A stretch of 64,000 bases of DNA from JAKPBU01 sp964425695 (GCA_964425695.1 CAYRNF010000009.1:1-64000); one strand, 5' to 3'; shown: positions 36,263 through 44,668, numbered from the stretch's first letter. Numbers and translations are program-made. The notes: generated by a model from the letters alone, not told the origin.

Positions 36263-37480
36263 TCAGCCCGAGATCGCCAGCTTCTCCTGCCGGTAGCGCC
36301 ACACCGCCGAGAGCCACAGCAGGCCGGCCAGTGCGAGCGATGCGGCCAGGTAGACGGCCCATTGCTCGGGGGAGGGCGACTCGCCGCGCGAGACCCGGCC
36401 CAGCAGCTGGTTCTGCGACAGGAACGGCACCGCGTACTGCCACAGCTGCGTGTCCTTGAGCGGATACACCATCAGCGCGTACGCCGGCAGCATGGGCAGG
36501 AACAGCAGCCAGGTCATGTGCGCCTGCGCTTCCTTCATGCTCTTGGAGTTCGCCGACAGGAACGTGAGCAGCGCGGTGCCGATCAGCACCAGCGGCAGCA
36601 GGATCAGCATCATCTTGCCGATCGCCAGGAAGCTCACGTCCATCATCCTGGCGAACCCGCTGCCGGCCAGGTTGGCGCTGAGCTTGAACGCCAGCAGCGT
36701 GAGCACCAGCGAGGTGATGCCGATGCAGGCGGCCGCCAGCATCTTGCCGCTGACCAGCGCCGAACGCGGTGCGGGCGTGGCCAGCAGCGGTTCCAGCGAC
36801 TGGCGCTCGCGTTCGCCTGCGGTGGTGTCCATGGACAGGTGCGCGCCGCCAATGAAGGCCAGGATCAGCAGGATCAGCGGCATCACCACCGACAGCATCA
36901 CGCCGCGCTTGGCTTCCGGCGTGGCCAGGTCCTTGCGGTCCACGCCGATCACCCGGGTGATGCCCGGGTTCACGCCGCGGGCGAGCAGCCGCATCGCGCC
37001 GGTGGTCTGGCTGTAGCCGTCCAGGGCGGCCACCACGCGGGCGACCGGGATCTCCGCGTTGCGGCGCGTGGAGTCGGTGACGATCGCCACGCGCGCCGGG
37101 CGGCCTGCGGCCCAGTCCTGCGCGTAGTGCTCGTCGATCACGATCGCCACGTCCGCGTCCTGCGCGCGGATCGACGCCTCCACGTCCTTCGGCGGCCTGG
37201 CCATCGCGGTGATGCCCTGGCTTGCGAGGAACGCGACCAGGTTGGGCGCGCGTTCCTTGCCCACGATCGCCACGTCCAGCGGCTTCTCGAGCTGGGTGCT
37301 CAGCCGCATCTCGGTGAGCTTGCCCATGCCCAGCATCAGGATCGGATAGAACAGCGGACCCATCAGCAGGGTCAGCGCGAGCGTCTTGCGGTCGCGCGAG
37401 AAATCGCGCAGTTCCTTGCGCATCACGGTGAGCAGCGAGGCGAAGAAGCCGGTGTGGGGCGCGGTGCGGGTCGTGTTCAT
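36263..37480 (-). CDS. ABC-2 type transporter permease (NatB-like)
   Basis: This 405-residue inner-membrane protein has an N-terminal helix (about 35-55) and a large extracytoplasmic loop (about 60-190). Five further helices contain IGGAHLSMDTTAGERERQSL and end with LALAGLLWLSAVW. This is the layout of the NatB/ABC-2 exporter permeases. Its ATG overlaps the stop of the ATPase gene (ATGA). The substrate is unknown; NatAB in Bacillus exports sodium. Confidence 0.92.
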   Translation of the reverse strand: MNTTRTAPHTGFFASLLTVMRKELRDFSRDRKTLALTLLMGPLFYPILMLGMGKLTEMRLSTQLEKPLDVAIVGKERAPNLVAFLASQGITAMARPPKDVEASIRAQDADVAIVIDEHYAQDWAAGRPARVAIVTDSTRRNAEIPVARVVAALDGYSQTTGAMRLLARGVNPGITRVIGVDRKDLATPEAKRGVMLSVVMPLILLILAFIGGAHLSMDTTAGERERQSLEPLLATPAPRSALVSGKMLAAACIGITSLVLTLLAFKLSANLAGSGFARMMDVSFLAIGKMMLILLPLVLIGTALLTFLSANSKSMKEAQAHMTWLLFLPMLPAYALMVYPLKDTQLWQYAVPFLSQNQLLGRVSRGESPSPEQWAVYLAASLALAGLLWLSAVWRYRQEKLAISG

Positions 37481-38232
37481 GCGTGCAGGCCCTCCTCGGT
37501 GCCGATGAGGCGTACGAACGCGTCCTCCAGGTTGTCGTTGCCGGCCAGCGCGCGCAGTTCGTCCGGCGTGCCCTCGGCCATGACCCGGCCGTTGGCGATG
37601 ATCACGATGCGGTCGCACAGCGCGGCGACCTCCTGCATGATGTGGCTGGAGAAGATCACGCAGCGTCCTTCGGCACGCAGCTGGCGCAGGAATTCACGCA
37701 GCCCGCGCGTGGTCATCACGTCCAGCCCGTTGGTGGGCTCGTCCAGGATCACGTTCTTCGGATCGTGCACCAGCGCGCGCGCGATCGCGGTCTTCGTGCG
37801 CTGGCCCTGGCTGAAGCCTTCGGTCTGTCGCTCAAGGAAATCTTCCATCTGCAGCGCCGACGCGAGCAGGCGGATGCGCTCGGCGATCTGCGCCTTCGAC
37901 AGCCCCTGCAGTTCGCCGAAGTACTCGATGTTCTCGCGCGCGCTGAGCCGCTTGTACACGCCGCGCGCGTCCGGCAGCACGCCCAGCACGCGGCGTACCG
38001 CCGCCGCGTCGGCGACCGTGTCGTGCCCGTCCACCTGCACACGCCCGGTTTCCGGGTGCATCAGCGTGTAGAGCATGCGCAAGGTGGTGGTCTTGCCGGC
38101 GCCGTTGGGGCCCAGCAGCCCGGTGATCTGGCCGTCGTGGGCGGTGAAGCTGACATCGTCCACGGCGACGACGGGCGCGGCCTTCTTGCCCTTGCCGGGG
38201 AAGGTCTTGCGCAGGTGTTCTGCGACGATCAT
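37477..38232 (-). CDS. ABC transporter ATP-binding protein (NatA-like)
   Basis: This 251-residue ATPase shows Walker A (GPNGAGKTTTLR), the signature (SQGQRTK), Walker B (NVILDEPTNGLD) and the switch His (SSHIMQE). The signature lacks the usual SGG form, as in several NatA-type proteins. The gene overlaps the hydrolase gene upstream and the permease gene downstream by four bases each, so the three form a tight operon. Confidence 0.94.
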   Translation of the reverse strand: MIVAEHLRKTFPGKGKKAAPVVAVDDVSFTAHDGQITGLLGPNGAGKTTTLRMLYTLMHPETGRVQVDGHDTVADAAAVRRVLGVLPDARGVYKRLSARENIEYFGELQGLSKAQIAERIRLLASALQMEDFLERQTEGFSQGQRTKTAIARALVHDPKNVILDEPTNGLDVMTTRGLREFLRQLRAEGRCVIFSSHIMQEVAALCDRIVIIANGRVMAEGTPDELRALAGNDNLEDAFVRLIGTEEGLHA

Positions 38233-39719
38233 GGGTTCCACCCGTTGAAGGAAGTGAACGGAACGGCGGGCGAGAGGCGATCCAGGCACGACGCATCCAG
38301 CGCCTTGGGATCGGCGGTCTCCACGAACTGCGCGAACAGCTTGGGCATGCAACCGGCGCCGATCACGCTGTGGCCCTGGCCCTTGAGCACCAGGTGGCGC
38401 GCGTTGGACGCCTTGGCGATGGCTTCGTCGCCGTAGCGCGGCGGAGTGACCGGGTCGTACTGGCCGGAGATCGCCAGCACCGGCGTGTCGCCGGCAAGCG
38501 GGGTGCGGAAGTCGGCGGGCGCCTTGCCGGTGGGCCAGGCCGCGCACATCGCCGCCATGGCATCCACCATGGTCTGGCCGAGCACGGTGGACTCGTCGCC
38601 GGCGCGGCGGGTGAAGCTGCCGGCATCCTCGGTGCAGATCACCGAGAACTGCATGCCGGTGGCGATCATGTCCTGCATCTCGCCGCTGAGCATCTGCGCC
38701 AGCGCCATCAGGTCCGCGTAGCGGCCCTGGTTGGCTTCGTGGATGAGCTTGGGCAGCAGCGCGGCGGTCGCCGGCATGTATGCGTACATGCGCACCAGCC
38801 CGGCGACCATGTCGGCGGTGAGCCGTTCTTCCTTCAGTGCATGCGTGGACGCGTCGCGGTACTGCACCAGCGGCGGATCGCTGCGCAGTTTCGCCAGCAG
38901 CGCGTCCAGCTGCCGGCGCGGATCGCCGACCTGTTCGCGGCAGGCCGGATCCTTCGCGCACGCGCCGAACTGCAGCGCCAGTGCATCGTCCAGGTTGCGG
39001 GCGAAGATGTTGCCCAGGGGCAGCGTGTTGGGCACCACCGAATCCAGCAGCACGGTGCGGGTGTGCTGCGGATGGCGCAACGCGTATTGCTGCGCCACGC
39101 GGGTGCCGTACGAGACGCCCATCAGGTTGATCCGGTCCACGCCCAGCGCCTTGCGCACCGCGTCCAGGTCGCGCACCGCGTCGGTGGTGGTGTAGTGGCG
39201 CAGGTCCGCCTTCTTCGACAGTTCGGCCGCGCAGGCCGCGGCCGCCGCGCGCGCCCGCTCGGCCGACAGGTCCGCGGCCTGCGCATCGTCGAACTTGCAC
39301 GACAGCAGGTTGGAGCCGCCGGTGCCGCGCTGGTCCACCAGGATCACGTGGCGGCGCTTGCGCACTTCCTTGAAGGCCGGATCCACCTGCGGGTAGCTCT
39401 GCAGGGCGGACTGGCCCGGTCCGCCGGCAAGCATGAACACCGGATCGCGCTCGGCGTCGCCCTCGTTCTCCGGCGGCAGCCAGGCGATCTGCAGCGCGAT
39501 CTTGCGGCCGTCCGGGCGTGCGGGATCCTCCGCGACCTGGAGCGTGCCGCACTGCGCCTGCAGCGACGTGCGGCTCATCGGCGTGGACAGCGCGCAGGGT
39601 TCGAACACGATCGCGCCGAAGGCGCGGCCCTGCGGGGTTGCCGCGGCCGGGCCGGGCGGATCGCCACAGCCGGCCAGCGCCAGCGCCGCGACGAGCGGAA
39701 GCAGTCGGAACGGTGTCAT
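38229..39719 (-). CDS. Alpha/beta hydrolase lipoprotein (tripeptidyl aminopeptidase-like, S33)
   Basis: This 496-residue protein has a lipoprotein signal (VAALALAGC) and an alpha/beta hydrolase fold. The oxyanion region is FMLAGGPGQSA, the nucleophile Ser lies in MGVSYGTR, the acid in SGQYDPVTPP and the His in KGQGHSVIG. A C-terminal TAP-like domain with paired Cys is typical of secreted S33 peptidases. It is the first gene of an operon with an ABC-2 exporter, all joined by ATGA overlaps. The exporter and hydrolase may act on the same peptide-like compound, but that is inference. Confidence 0.9.
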   Translation of the reverse strand: MTPFRLLPLVAALALAGCGDPPGPAAATPQGRAFGAIVFEPCALSTPMSRTSLQAQCGTLQVAEDPARPDGRKIALQIAWLPPENEGDAERDPVFMLAGGPGQSALQSYPQVDPAFKEVRKRRHVILVDQRGTGGSNLLSCKFDDAQAADLSAERARAAAAACAAELSKKADLRHYTTTDAVRDLDAVRKALGVDRINLMGVSYGTRVAQQYALRHPQHTRTVLLDSVVPNTLPLGNIFARNLDDALALQFGACAKDPACREQVGDPRRQLDALLAKLRSDPPLVQYRDASTHALKEERLTADMVAGLVRMYAYMPATAALLPKLIHEANQGRYADLMALAQMLSGEMQDMIATGMQFSVICTEDAGSFTRRAGDESTVLGQTMVDAMAAMCAAWPTGKAPADFRTPLAGDTPVLAISGQYDPVTPPRYGDEAIAKASNARHLVLKGQGHSVIGAGCMPKLFAQFVETADPKALDASCLDRLSPAVPFTSFNGWNP

Positions 39720-39783
39720 CGGTGGGTCTCCCGGGAACCGCGCCACGGTGACGTGGCGGGGCGGTGCACGCGTGTGCGCATGG

Positions 39784-39978
39784 TCATTCCTCGTGGATGA
39801 AGATCGATTCGATGGGTTCGCCGAACAGCCGCGCGATGCGGAACGCCAGCGGCAGCGACGGGTCGTACTTGCCGGTTTCCAGCGCGTTGACCGTCTGCCG
39901 CGACACGTCCAGCCGCTCGGCCAGCGCCGCCTGCGACCAGCCGCGCGCATCGCGCAGTTCGCGCAGGCGGTTGTTCAA
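39784..39978 (-). CDS. Small XRE-family (Cro/C1-type) transcriptional regulator
   Basis: This 64-residue protein begins at a TTG (39978) that overlaps the TGA of the preceding gene (TTGA). It is little more than a helix-turn-helix: LNNRLRELRDARGWSQAALA, then ERLDVSRQTVNALETGKYDP and a short C-terminal helix. Such mini-regulators usually dimerise and bind palindromes. The two 18-bp palindromes at the promoter of this operon are its probable targets, giving autoregulation. Confidence 0.9.
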   Translation of the reverse strand: MNNRLRELRDARGWSQAALAERLDVSRQTVNALETGKYDPSLPLAFRIARLFGEPIESIFIHEE

Positions 39979-40397
39979 CGGTAGTGCCTGTGCAGCGCGT
40001 GGCGGGCCAGCGAGAACACCACGATCGGCACCAGCGCCGCCAGCCCCGCGACCTGCTCGGCGCCGATGCGCACCGCGTGGACATCCAGCAGCAGCAACAG
40101 CGCCATGGCCGCTGTGACGCCCGCGCCGGTGCCGACCACGAGCGCGCCCAGTTCGATGCGGCGCTCCAGCTCGTCGCACTCGCGCAGGAAGCGCGCGTAC
40201 TCGCGCAGGAGCCACAGCCAGCCCAGCAGCGGCATCAGGCTCACCGCCGTGCGCAGCGGTGCGTTGGCGCCGACCGCGTCGAGCAAGGGCGCGCGGACCG
40301 CCACCAGCAGCGCGAACCCCGCGCACGGCAGCAGGCTGCGCCAGTAGTAGCGCTTCAGCGCCGGGCTCATCTCCGGGAACAGCCGCGACCAGTCCAT
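39975..40397 (-). CDS. Four-helix membrane protein B of the XRE operon
   Basis: This 140-residue protein has about four transmembrane helices and the loop motif FLRECDELERRIE after the second. The same arrangement and a very similar motif (YLREVDELQRRIE) occur in the protein of the preceding gene, so the two are diverged paralogues. The ATG lies one base after the preceding stop. Function is unknown; genes for small membrane proteins with an XRE mini-regulator are a recurrent pairing in bacteria. Confidence 0.82.
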   Translation of the reverse strand: MDWSRLFPEMSPALKRYYWRSLLPCAGFALLVAVRAPLLDAVGANAPLRTAVSLMPLLGWLWLLREYARFLRECDELERRIELGALVVGTGAGVTAAMALLLLLDVHAVRIGAEQVAGLAALVPIVVFSLARHALHRHYR

Positions 40398-40398
40398 C

Positions 40399-41061
40399 TC
40401 AGCGATACCTGCGCACGGCGAAGAACTTGGCGATACCGTAGGACAGCATCAGCAGCGGGAACACCCACATCATCGCCACGCCGCCGTCGATCGCCACGAC
40501 TTTCGCCAGCTGCAGCAGCCCTGCGGCGAAATACAGCAGCGACAGCAGCAGGCTGGCGATGCTGATCGATTCGGTTTCGATGCGCCGCTGCAGCTCGTCG
40601 ACCTCGCGCAGGTAGCGCAGCGCGACACGCAACAGCAGCGCCAGCGGCAGCACCGGCAGCAGGGCGACCAATGCCTTCAGCGCCAGCGGCTCGATGCCGA
40701 GGCGGATCAGCCACACCGATGCGAACAGCAGCAGGCAGTAGCCGATCATGATCGGCCACAGCGCACGCACGTAGCGGCGTCCTGCGGGCTGCGCGTACGA
40801 CTCGTCGCAGTGCTGGCGCCACCAGCGCGGCATGAGCGAGAACAGCAGCGCCCCCACCAGATAGCCGCCGCCGATGCCCGCCCACATCCGCACCATGCGC
40901 GGCGGCCAGGGCAGCACCCACTGCCCGAGGGCAGACAGCGCCAGGCAGGCCAGGCCGATGGCGACGAACATCCACATCCAGCGGCGCAGAGTCATGGCGC
41001 CACGTGAATCGCTGGCCGGGGCGCGCGGGTCTTCGGGAAGTCGGGAGCTCACGGGCCGCAT
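40399..41061 (-). CDS. Membrane protein A of the XRE operon
   Basis: Starting at the ATG at 41061 gives 220 residues; an ATG at 40995 (198 residues, beginning MTLRRWMWMFVAIGL) is equally possible, and neither has a strong ribosome-binding site. A longer frame from 41139 would run through the operators and is rejected. There are about six hydrophobic segments and the DELQRRIE loop motif shared with the next gene product. First gene of the three-gene XRE operon. Confidence 0.8.
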   Translation of the reverse strand: MRPVSSRLPEDPRAPASDSRGAMTLRRWMWMFVAIGLACLALSALGQWVLPWPPRMVRMWAGIGGGYLVGALLFSLMPRWWRQHCDESYAQPAGRRYVRALWPIMIGYCLLLFASVWLIRLGIEPLALKALVALLPVLPLALLLRVALRYLREVDELQRRIETESISIASLLLSLLYFAAGLLQLAKVVAIDGGVAMMWVFPLLMLSYGIAKFFAVRRYR

Positions 41062-41075
41062 CGCCCACCGCCGCA

Positions 41076-41138
41076 TGTCAAGGAAGCTTGACACGGAGCG
41101 TAGGCGGGCCCCCGCACACTTGTCAAGCGTCCTTGACA
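41076..41138 (-). promoter_or_regulatory. Promoter and paired 18-bp operators of the XRE operon
   Basis: Two perfect palindromes of the form TGTCAAG-N4-CTTGACA lie at 41076-41093 and 41121-41138, with starts 45 bp apart; the central four bases differ (GAAG, CGTC). On the minus strand the upstream palindrome contains a consensus -35 (TTGACA, 41126-41121). An 18-base spacer leads to TACGCT (41102-41097) as a weak -10, so transcription would start inside the second palindrome. A dimer bound at either box would block polymerase. The 64-residue XRE protein of this operon is the obvious candidate binder. Confidence 0.75.
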
Positions 41139-41148
41139 CCGCCGCTCT

Positions 41149-41170
41149 GTAGGAGCGGCTTCAGCCGCGA
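41149..41170. repeat. REP-like hairpin element
   Basis: The sequence GTAGGAGCGGCTTCAGCCGC plus GA contains the GCGGCT-TC-AGCCGC palindrome. It is a common REP-type extragenic element in xanthomonads and pseudomonads. A partial related copy (AGCGGCTTCAGCCGC) lies at 48131-48145. Confidence 0.7.
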
Positions 41171-41266
41171 GCTTTGCCCACCCGCGCCTTGGGACTCGAG
41201 TCGGCGACTGTCGATTCGAGCGCTGCATCCCGCGGCGGGCACGGGAGGCCGGCCAAGCCGTCATTG

Positions 41267-41800
41267 GCACCTGACGTGCTTCGCGCGTCGGGCGAAGCGG
41301 CGATGCGGGCGAGGCGCGACCGCGCGTGCCAGTGCGCGCCACACACGCGCGTGCCCGGGAATCCCGCGGAAACTCTCTGGAGCTGACGTACTTCTCGCGC
41401 TCGGGGGCGCCGCGCGCAGCGTCCGGCAGGAGATTCGGCCGAAGACTTACTTCGAACTGACGTACTTCTCGCGCCGGGCGAACGGACGCCGCTTGCGAGG
41501 CACTGCCTCGTGCGCCCGCGAGCGCCGCGCGCGCAAGCGCGTGGCCGGGGATCCGGCGGATCCTATTTGGAGCTGACGTACTTCTCGCGCCGGGCGAGGG
41601 GGCGCTGCCCACGAGGCATCGCCTCGTGCGCCCGCGAGCGCCGCGCGCGCAAGCGCGTGGCCGGGGATCCGGCGGATCCTATTTGGAGCTGACGTACTTC
41701 TCGCGCCGGGCGAGGGGGCGCTGCCCACGAGGCATCGCCTCGTGCGCCCGCGAGCGCCGCGCGCGCAAGCGCGTGGCCGGGGATCCGGCGGATCCTATTT
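41267..41800. repeat. Tandem 116-bp repeat array downstream of fpr
   Basis: Units at 41569-41684 and 41685-41800 are identical over 116 bp, and the unit at 41453-41568 is a slightly diverged full copy. Older, more degenerate copies begin at about 41267 and 41379. Each unit carries the segment that, read on the minus strand, encodes the last residues of the neighbouring reductase (REKYVSSK) and its stop codon. The array therefore seems to have grown from the 3' end of fpr. Units also contain short inverted repeats (GAGGCATCGCCTC). From 41171 to 41266 I see nothing else. Confidence 0.9.
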
Positions 41801-42559
41801 GGAGCTGACGTATTTCTCGCGCCGGATCTGCTTCACTTCCAGCCCGGCTTCCTTCAGCGCCTCGAAGCACGCATCCACCATGTTCGGGTTGCCGCACAGG
41901 TAGGCGATGTCGTCCTGCGCATTGGGCGCAAACTCGGCCAGGAAGTTCTGCACGTAGCCGTGGCGCACGTCGGGATGCGCCTGAGGCGAGCCCTCGGCGG
42001 GCAGCTCGCGCGAGAAGCACGGCACGAAGCGGAAGTTCGGATGCGCGTCGGCGAAGGCGCGGAACTCGTCGCCGTACAGCAGCTCTTCGGGCGTACGCGC
42101 ACCGAACAGCAGCACCACTTCGATGCCGCGTTCGGCCATCGCCTTTTCCAGCAGCGGCAACATGGCGCGATACGGCGTGACGCCGGTGCCGGTGCCGATC
42201 AGCAGGTAGCGCCGGTTGGTGTCGCCGGGCATCAGGCAGAAGCGCCCGTACGGGCCGCTGGCGTCCACGCTGTCGCCGATGTCCAGGCCCTCGAACAGCG
42301 CGGTGGCCGCGCCGCCGGGCACGTAGCTCACCGCGATCTCCACCGACTCGCCCGGGCCCAGCGCATGGTCGTGGATGGTGGCCAGCGAGTACGAGCGCTT
42401 GGTCGCGGTGCCGTCGGCGTAGTGGAAATGCACCTGGATGAACTGGCCGGGGATGAAGTCCAGCGGCTTGCCCTCGCCGTGCACGAAGGCCAGGTGGGCC
42501 ACGCTGGGCGCGAGCATGCGCCGCGACACCAGCTTCAGCGGGAAATGGACGATGGCCAA
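41795..42559 (-). CDS. fpr: Ferredoxin-NADP reductase
   Basis: This 254-residue flavoenzyme moves electrons between NADPH and ferredoxin or flavodoxin. The FAD-binding domain has the RSYSLA motif and the NADP domain has LLIGTGTGVTPYRAML. The C-terminal YLCGNPNMVD and terminal aromatic-containing tail EKYVSSK fit bacterial Fpr subclass proteins. The stop codon lies inside the last unit of the tandem repeat, so recombination in the array could change the gene end or its transcript tail without changing the protein. The upstream gap to the divergent ABC gene is about 125 bp. Confidence 0.95.
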   Translation of the reverse strand: MAIVHFPLKLVSRRMLAPSVAHLAFVHGEGKPLDFIPGQFIQVHFHYADGTATKRSYSLATIHDHALGPGESVEIAVSYVPGGAATALFEGLDIGDSVDASGPYGRFCLMPGDTNRRYLLIGTGTGVTPYRAMLPLLEKAMAERGIEVVLLFGARTPEELLYGDEFRAFADAHPNFRFVPCFSRELPAEGSPQAHPDVRHGYVQNFLAEFAPNAQDDIAYLCGNPNMVDACFEALKEAGLEVKQIRREKYVSSK

Positions 42560-42685
42560 GGGCGGATTCCGGACGATGCGAGGGCCCTGCCGGGCCGGCG
42601 ATGCAACGCACCGTGCCCGGGGCGTCGCGAACGGGGCGCATATACTAACTGCCCGGTCGCGGTCTTAGGCGGCCAAGGGACCACG

Positions 42686-43663
42686 ATGACCCCGCTAACC
42701 CCCGCGAAAACGGCCTTGCCGCCGGATCCGCCCGCGTTGCGCGTGCATGCGTTGCGCAAGACCTACGACAGCGGCGTGCAGGCGCTCAAGGGCGTCTCTC
42801 TGGACGTCGCGCCCGGGGATTTCTACGCGCTGCTGGGCCCCAACGGCGCCGGCAAGTCCACCCTGATCGGCATCGTGTCGTCGCTGGTGAACAAGAGCGA
42901 GGGCGACGTGTCGGTGTTCGGCATCGACATTTCGCGCGAACGCGACGCGGCGATGCGCCTGCTGGGCCTGGTGCCGCAGGAACTGAACTTCAACATGTTC
43001 GAGAAGCCGCGCGACATCCTGGTGAACTACGCCGGCTTCTACGGGATCCCGCGCGCGCAGGCGCTGGTGCGCGCCGAGGAGGAGCTCAGGCGCGCGCAGC
43101 TGTGGGACAAGGCCGACAAGATGAGTCGCACCCTGTCCGGCGGCATGAAGCGCCGGCTGATGATCGCCCGCGCCATGATGACCCGGCCGCGCCTGCTGAT
43201 CCTGGACGAACCGACCGCCGGCGTGGACATCGAGATCCGCCGTGGCATGTGGAAGACGCTGAAGGAGATCAACGCCGCCGGCACCACCATCATCCTCACC
43301 ACGCACTACCTGGAAGAAGCCGAGAGCCTGTGCCGCAACCTGGCGATCATCGACAAGGGCGTGATCGTGGAACAGGGGCCAATGAAGACGCTGCTGGCCA
43401 AGCTCGACGTGGAAGGCTTCCTGTTCGACATCGACGGCCGCCTTCCCGCGCAGCTTCCGCGGATCGAGGGCGCCACGCTCACCGCGCCCGACGACCACAC
43501 CTTGGACCTGGACATGCCCCGCGCCATGGACCTCAACCGCGTGTTCGCCGCCTTCGAGGCCGCCGGCATCCGCGTGCGTTCGATGCGCACCAAGTCCAAC
43601 CGGCTCGAAGAGCTGTTCGTGCGCCTGACCGGGCAGCCCGACGCGCAGGAGCAGGCCGCATGA
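42686..43663 (+). CDS. ABC transporter ATP-binding protein (YadG-like)
   Basis: This 325-residue ATPase shows Walker A (GPNGAGKSTLIG), the signature TLSGGMKRR, Walker B (RLLILDEPTAGVD) and the switch His (LTTHYLEEAES). A C-terminal extension of about 90 residues is typical of ABC-2 exporter ATPases. It overlaps the next gene (ATGA). Together with the permease at 43848 it resembles the YadG-YadH exporter pair of unknown substrate. Confidence 0.94.
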   Translation: MTPLTPAKTALPPDPPALRVHALRKTYDSGVQALKGVSLDVAPGDFYALLGPNGAGKSTLIGIVSSLVNKSEGDVSVFGIDISRERDAAMRLLGLVPQELNFNMFEKPRDILVNYAGFYGIPRAQALVRAEEELRRAQLWDKADKMSRTLSGGMKRRLMIARAMMTRPRLLILDEPTAGVDIEIRRGMWKTLKEINAAGTTIILTTHYLEEAESLCRNLAIIDKGVIVEQGPMKTLLAKLDVEGFLFDIDGRLPAQLPRIEGATLTAPDDHTLDLDMPRAMDLNRVFAAFEAAGIRVRSMRTKSNRLEELFVRLTGQPDAQEQAA

Positions 43664-43851
43664 GCCCGCGCATGGCACGCGTCCTGGGCACCGCGCTGCT
43701 GCTGATCGGCCTGGTGTGGGTGGCGCAGGGCATCGGCATGCTGCCCGGCAGCTTCATGACCGGACAGCGCCAGTGGGCCGTGTACGGCGCGCTGTCGGCG
43801 GTCGTGGGCGCGCTGCTGATGTGGCGCTACGGCCGGGGTCCGCGCGCATGA
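43660..43851 (+). CDS. Tiny two-helix membrane protein within ABC operon
   Basis: This 63-residue protein is joined to both neighbours by ATGA overlaps. It has two hydrophobic helices (VLGTALLLIGLVWVAQGIGML and WAVYGALSAVVGALLMW). Its position between the ATPase and permease genes, with no spare bases, suggests a real gene made with the exporter. It may be a small accessory subunit. No family name is assigned. Confidence 0.8.
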   Translation: MSPRMARVLGTALLLIGLVWVAQGIGMLPGSFMTGQRQWAVYGALSAVVGALLMWRYGRGPRA

Positions 43852-44666
43852 CCGCGCCGGCGTCCGCCGCCGCGCCCGCCGCGGCCAGCGAAGGCGTGGG
43901 CCGCCGCCACTGGGTGGCGCTGCGCACCATCGTGCGCCGCGAGGTGATGCGCATCCTGCGCATCTGGGGCCAGACCCTGGTGCCGCCGGCGATCACCATG
44001 ACCCTGTACTTCCTGATCTTCGGCGGGCTGATCGGCTCGCGCGTGGGCGAGATGGACGGCATCCGCTACATGGACTTCATCGTCCCCGGCCTGGTGATGA
44101 TGAGCGTGATCCAGAACAGCTACGGCAACATCTCGTCGAGCTTCTTCGGCGCCAAGTTCGGCCGCCACGTCGAGGAACTGCTGGTCAGCCCCATGCCGCC
44201 GTGGGTGATCCTGGGCGGCTACGTGGCCGGTGCGGTGCTGCGCGGGCTGATGGTGGGGATCATCGTGCTGTGCATCGCCATGTTCTTCACCCAAGTGCGC
44301 CTGCCGCATCCGTGGGTGACGCTGTCCACGGTGCTGCTGGGCGCCACCATCTTCTCGCTCGCGGGCTTCGTGAACGCCGTGTACGCCAAGAAGTTCGACG
44401 ACGTGGCGATCGTACCGATCTTCATCCTGACCCCGCTGACCTACTTGGGCGGCGTGTTCTATTCGGTCAAGCTGCTGCCCGGCTGGGCCGAAACCGCGAC
44501 CCACTTCAATCCGATCTTCTACATGGTCAACGCGTTCCGCTATGGCCTGCTGGGCGTCAGCGACGTGCCGCTGTGGATCGCGTACGCACTGATGATCGGT
44601 TTCGCGCTGGGGCTGGGCGCGCTGGGCCTGTGGCTGTTGCGCAAGGGCGTGGGACTACGCAGCTAG
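43848..44666 (+). CDS. ABC-2 type transporter permease (YadH-like)
   Basis: This 272-residue membrane protein has six predicted helices, starting after a cytoplasmic N-terminus with RRHWVALRTIVRREVMRILR. The conserved ABC-2 segments IRYMDFIVPGLVMMSVIQN and PLTYLGGVFYSVKLLP are present. It pairs with the ATPase at 42686. The stop lies two bases before the ATG of the unrelated, lower-GC AbiGi-like gene. Confidence 0.94.
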   Translation: MTAPASAAAPAAASEGVGRRHWVALRTIVRREVMRILRIWGQTLVPPAITMTLYFLIFGGLIGSRVGEMDGIRYMDFIVPGLVMMSVIQNSYGNISSSFFGAKFGRHVEELLVSPMPPWVILGGYVAGAVLRGLMVGIIVLCIAMFFTQVRLPHPWVTLSTVLLGATIFSLAGFVNAVYAKKFDDVAIVPIFILTPLTYLGGVFYSVKLLPGWAETATHFNPIFYMVNAFRYGLLGVSDVPLWIAYALMIGFALGLGALGLWLLRKGVGLRS

Positions 44667-44668
44667 CA

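Noticed and set aside
40399..41139. A longer 246-residue form of membrane protein A
   Set aside because: Its first codons lie in the operator palindromes and predicted promoter, so it could not be translated from that start.
41267..41800. A CRISPR array
   Set aside because: The units are 116 bp, contiguous, without variable spacers, and no cas genes are present.
41510..41808. Two identical 60-residue open frames and several Arg/Ala-rich minus-strand frames
   Set aside because: They are by-products of the identical 116-bp repeat units, not independent genes.
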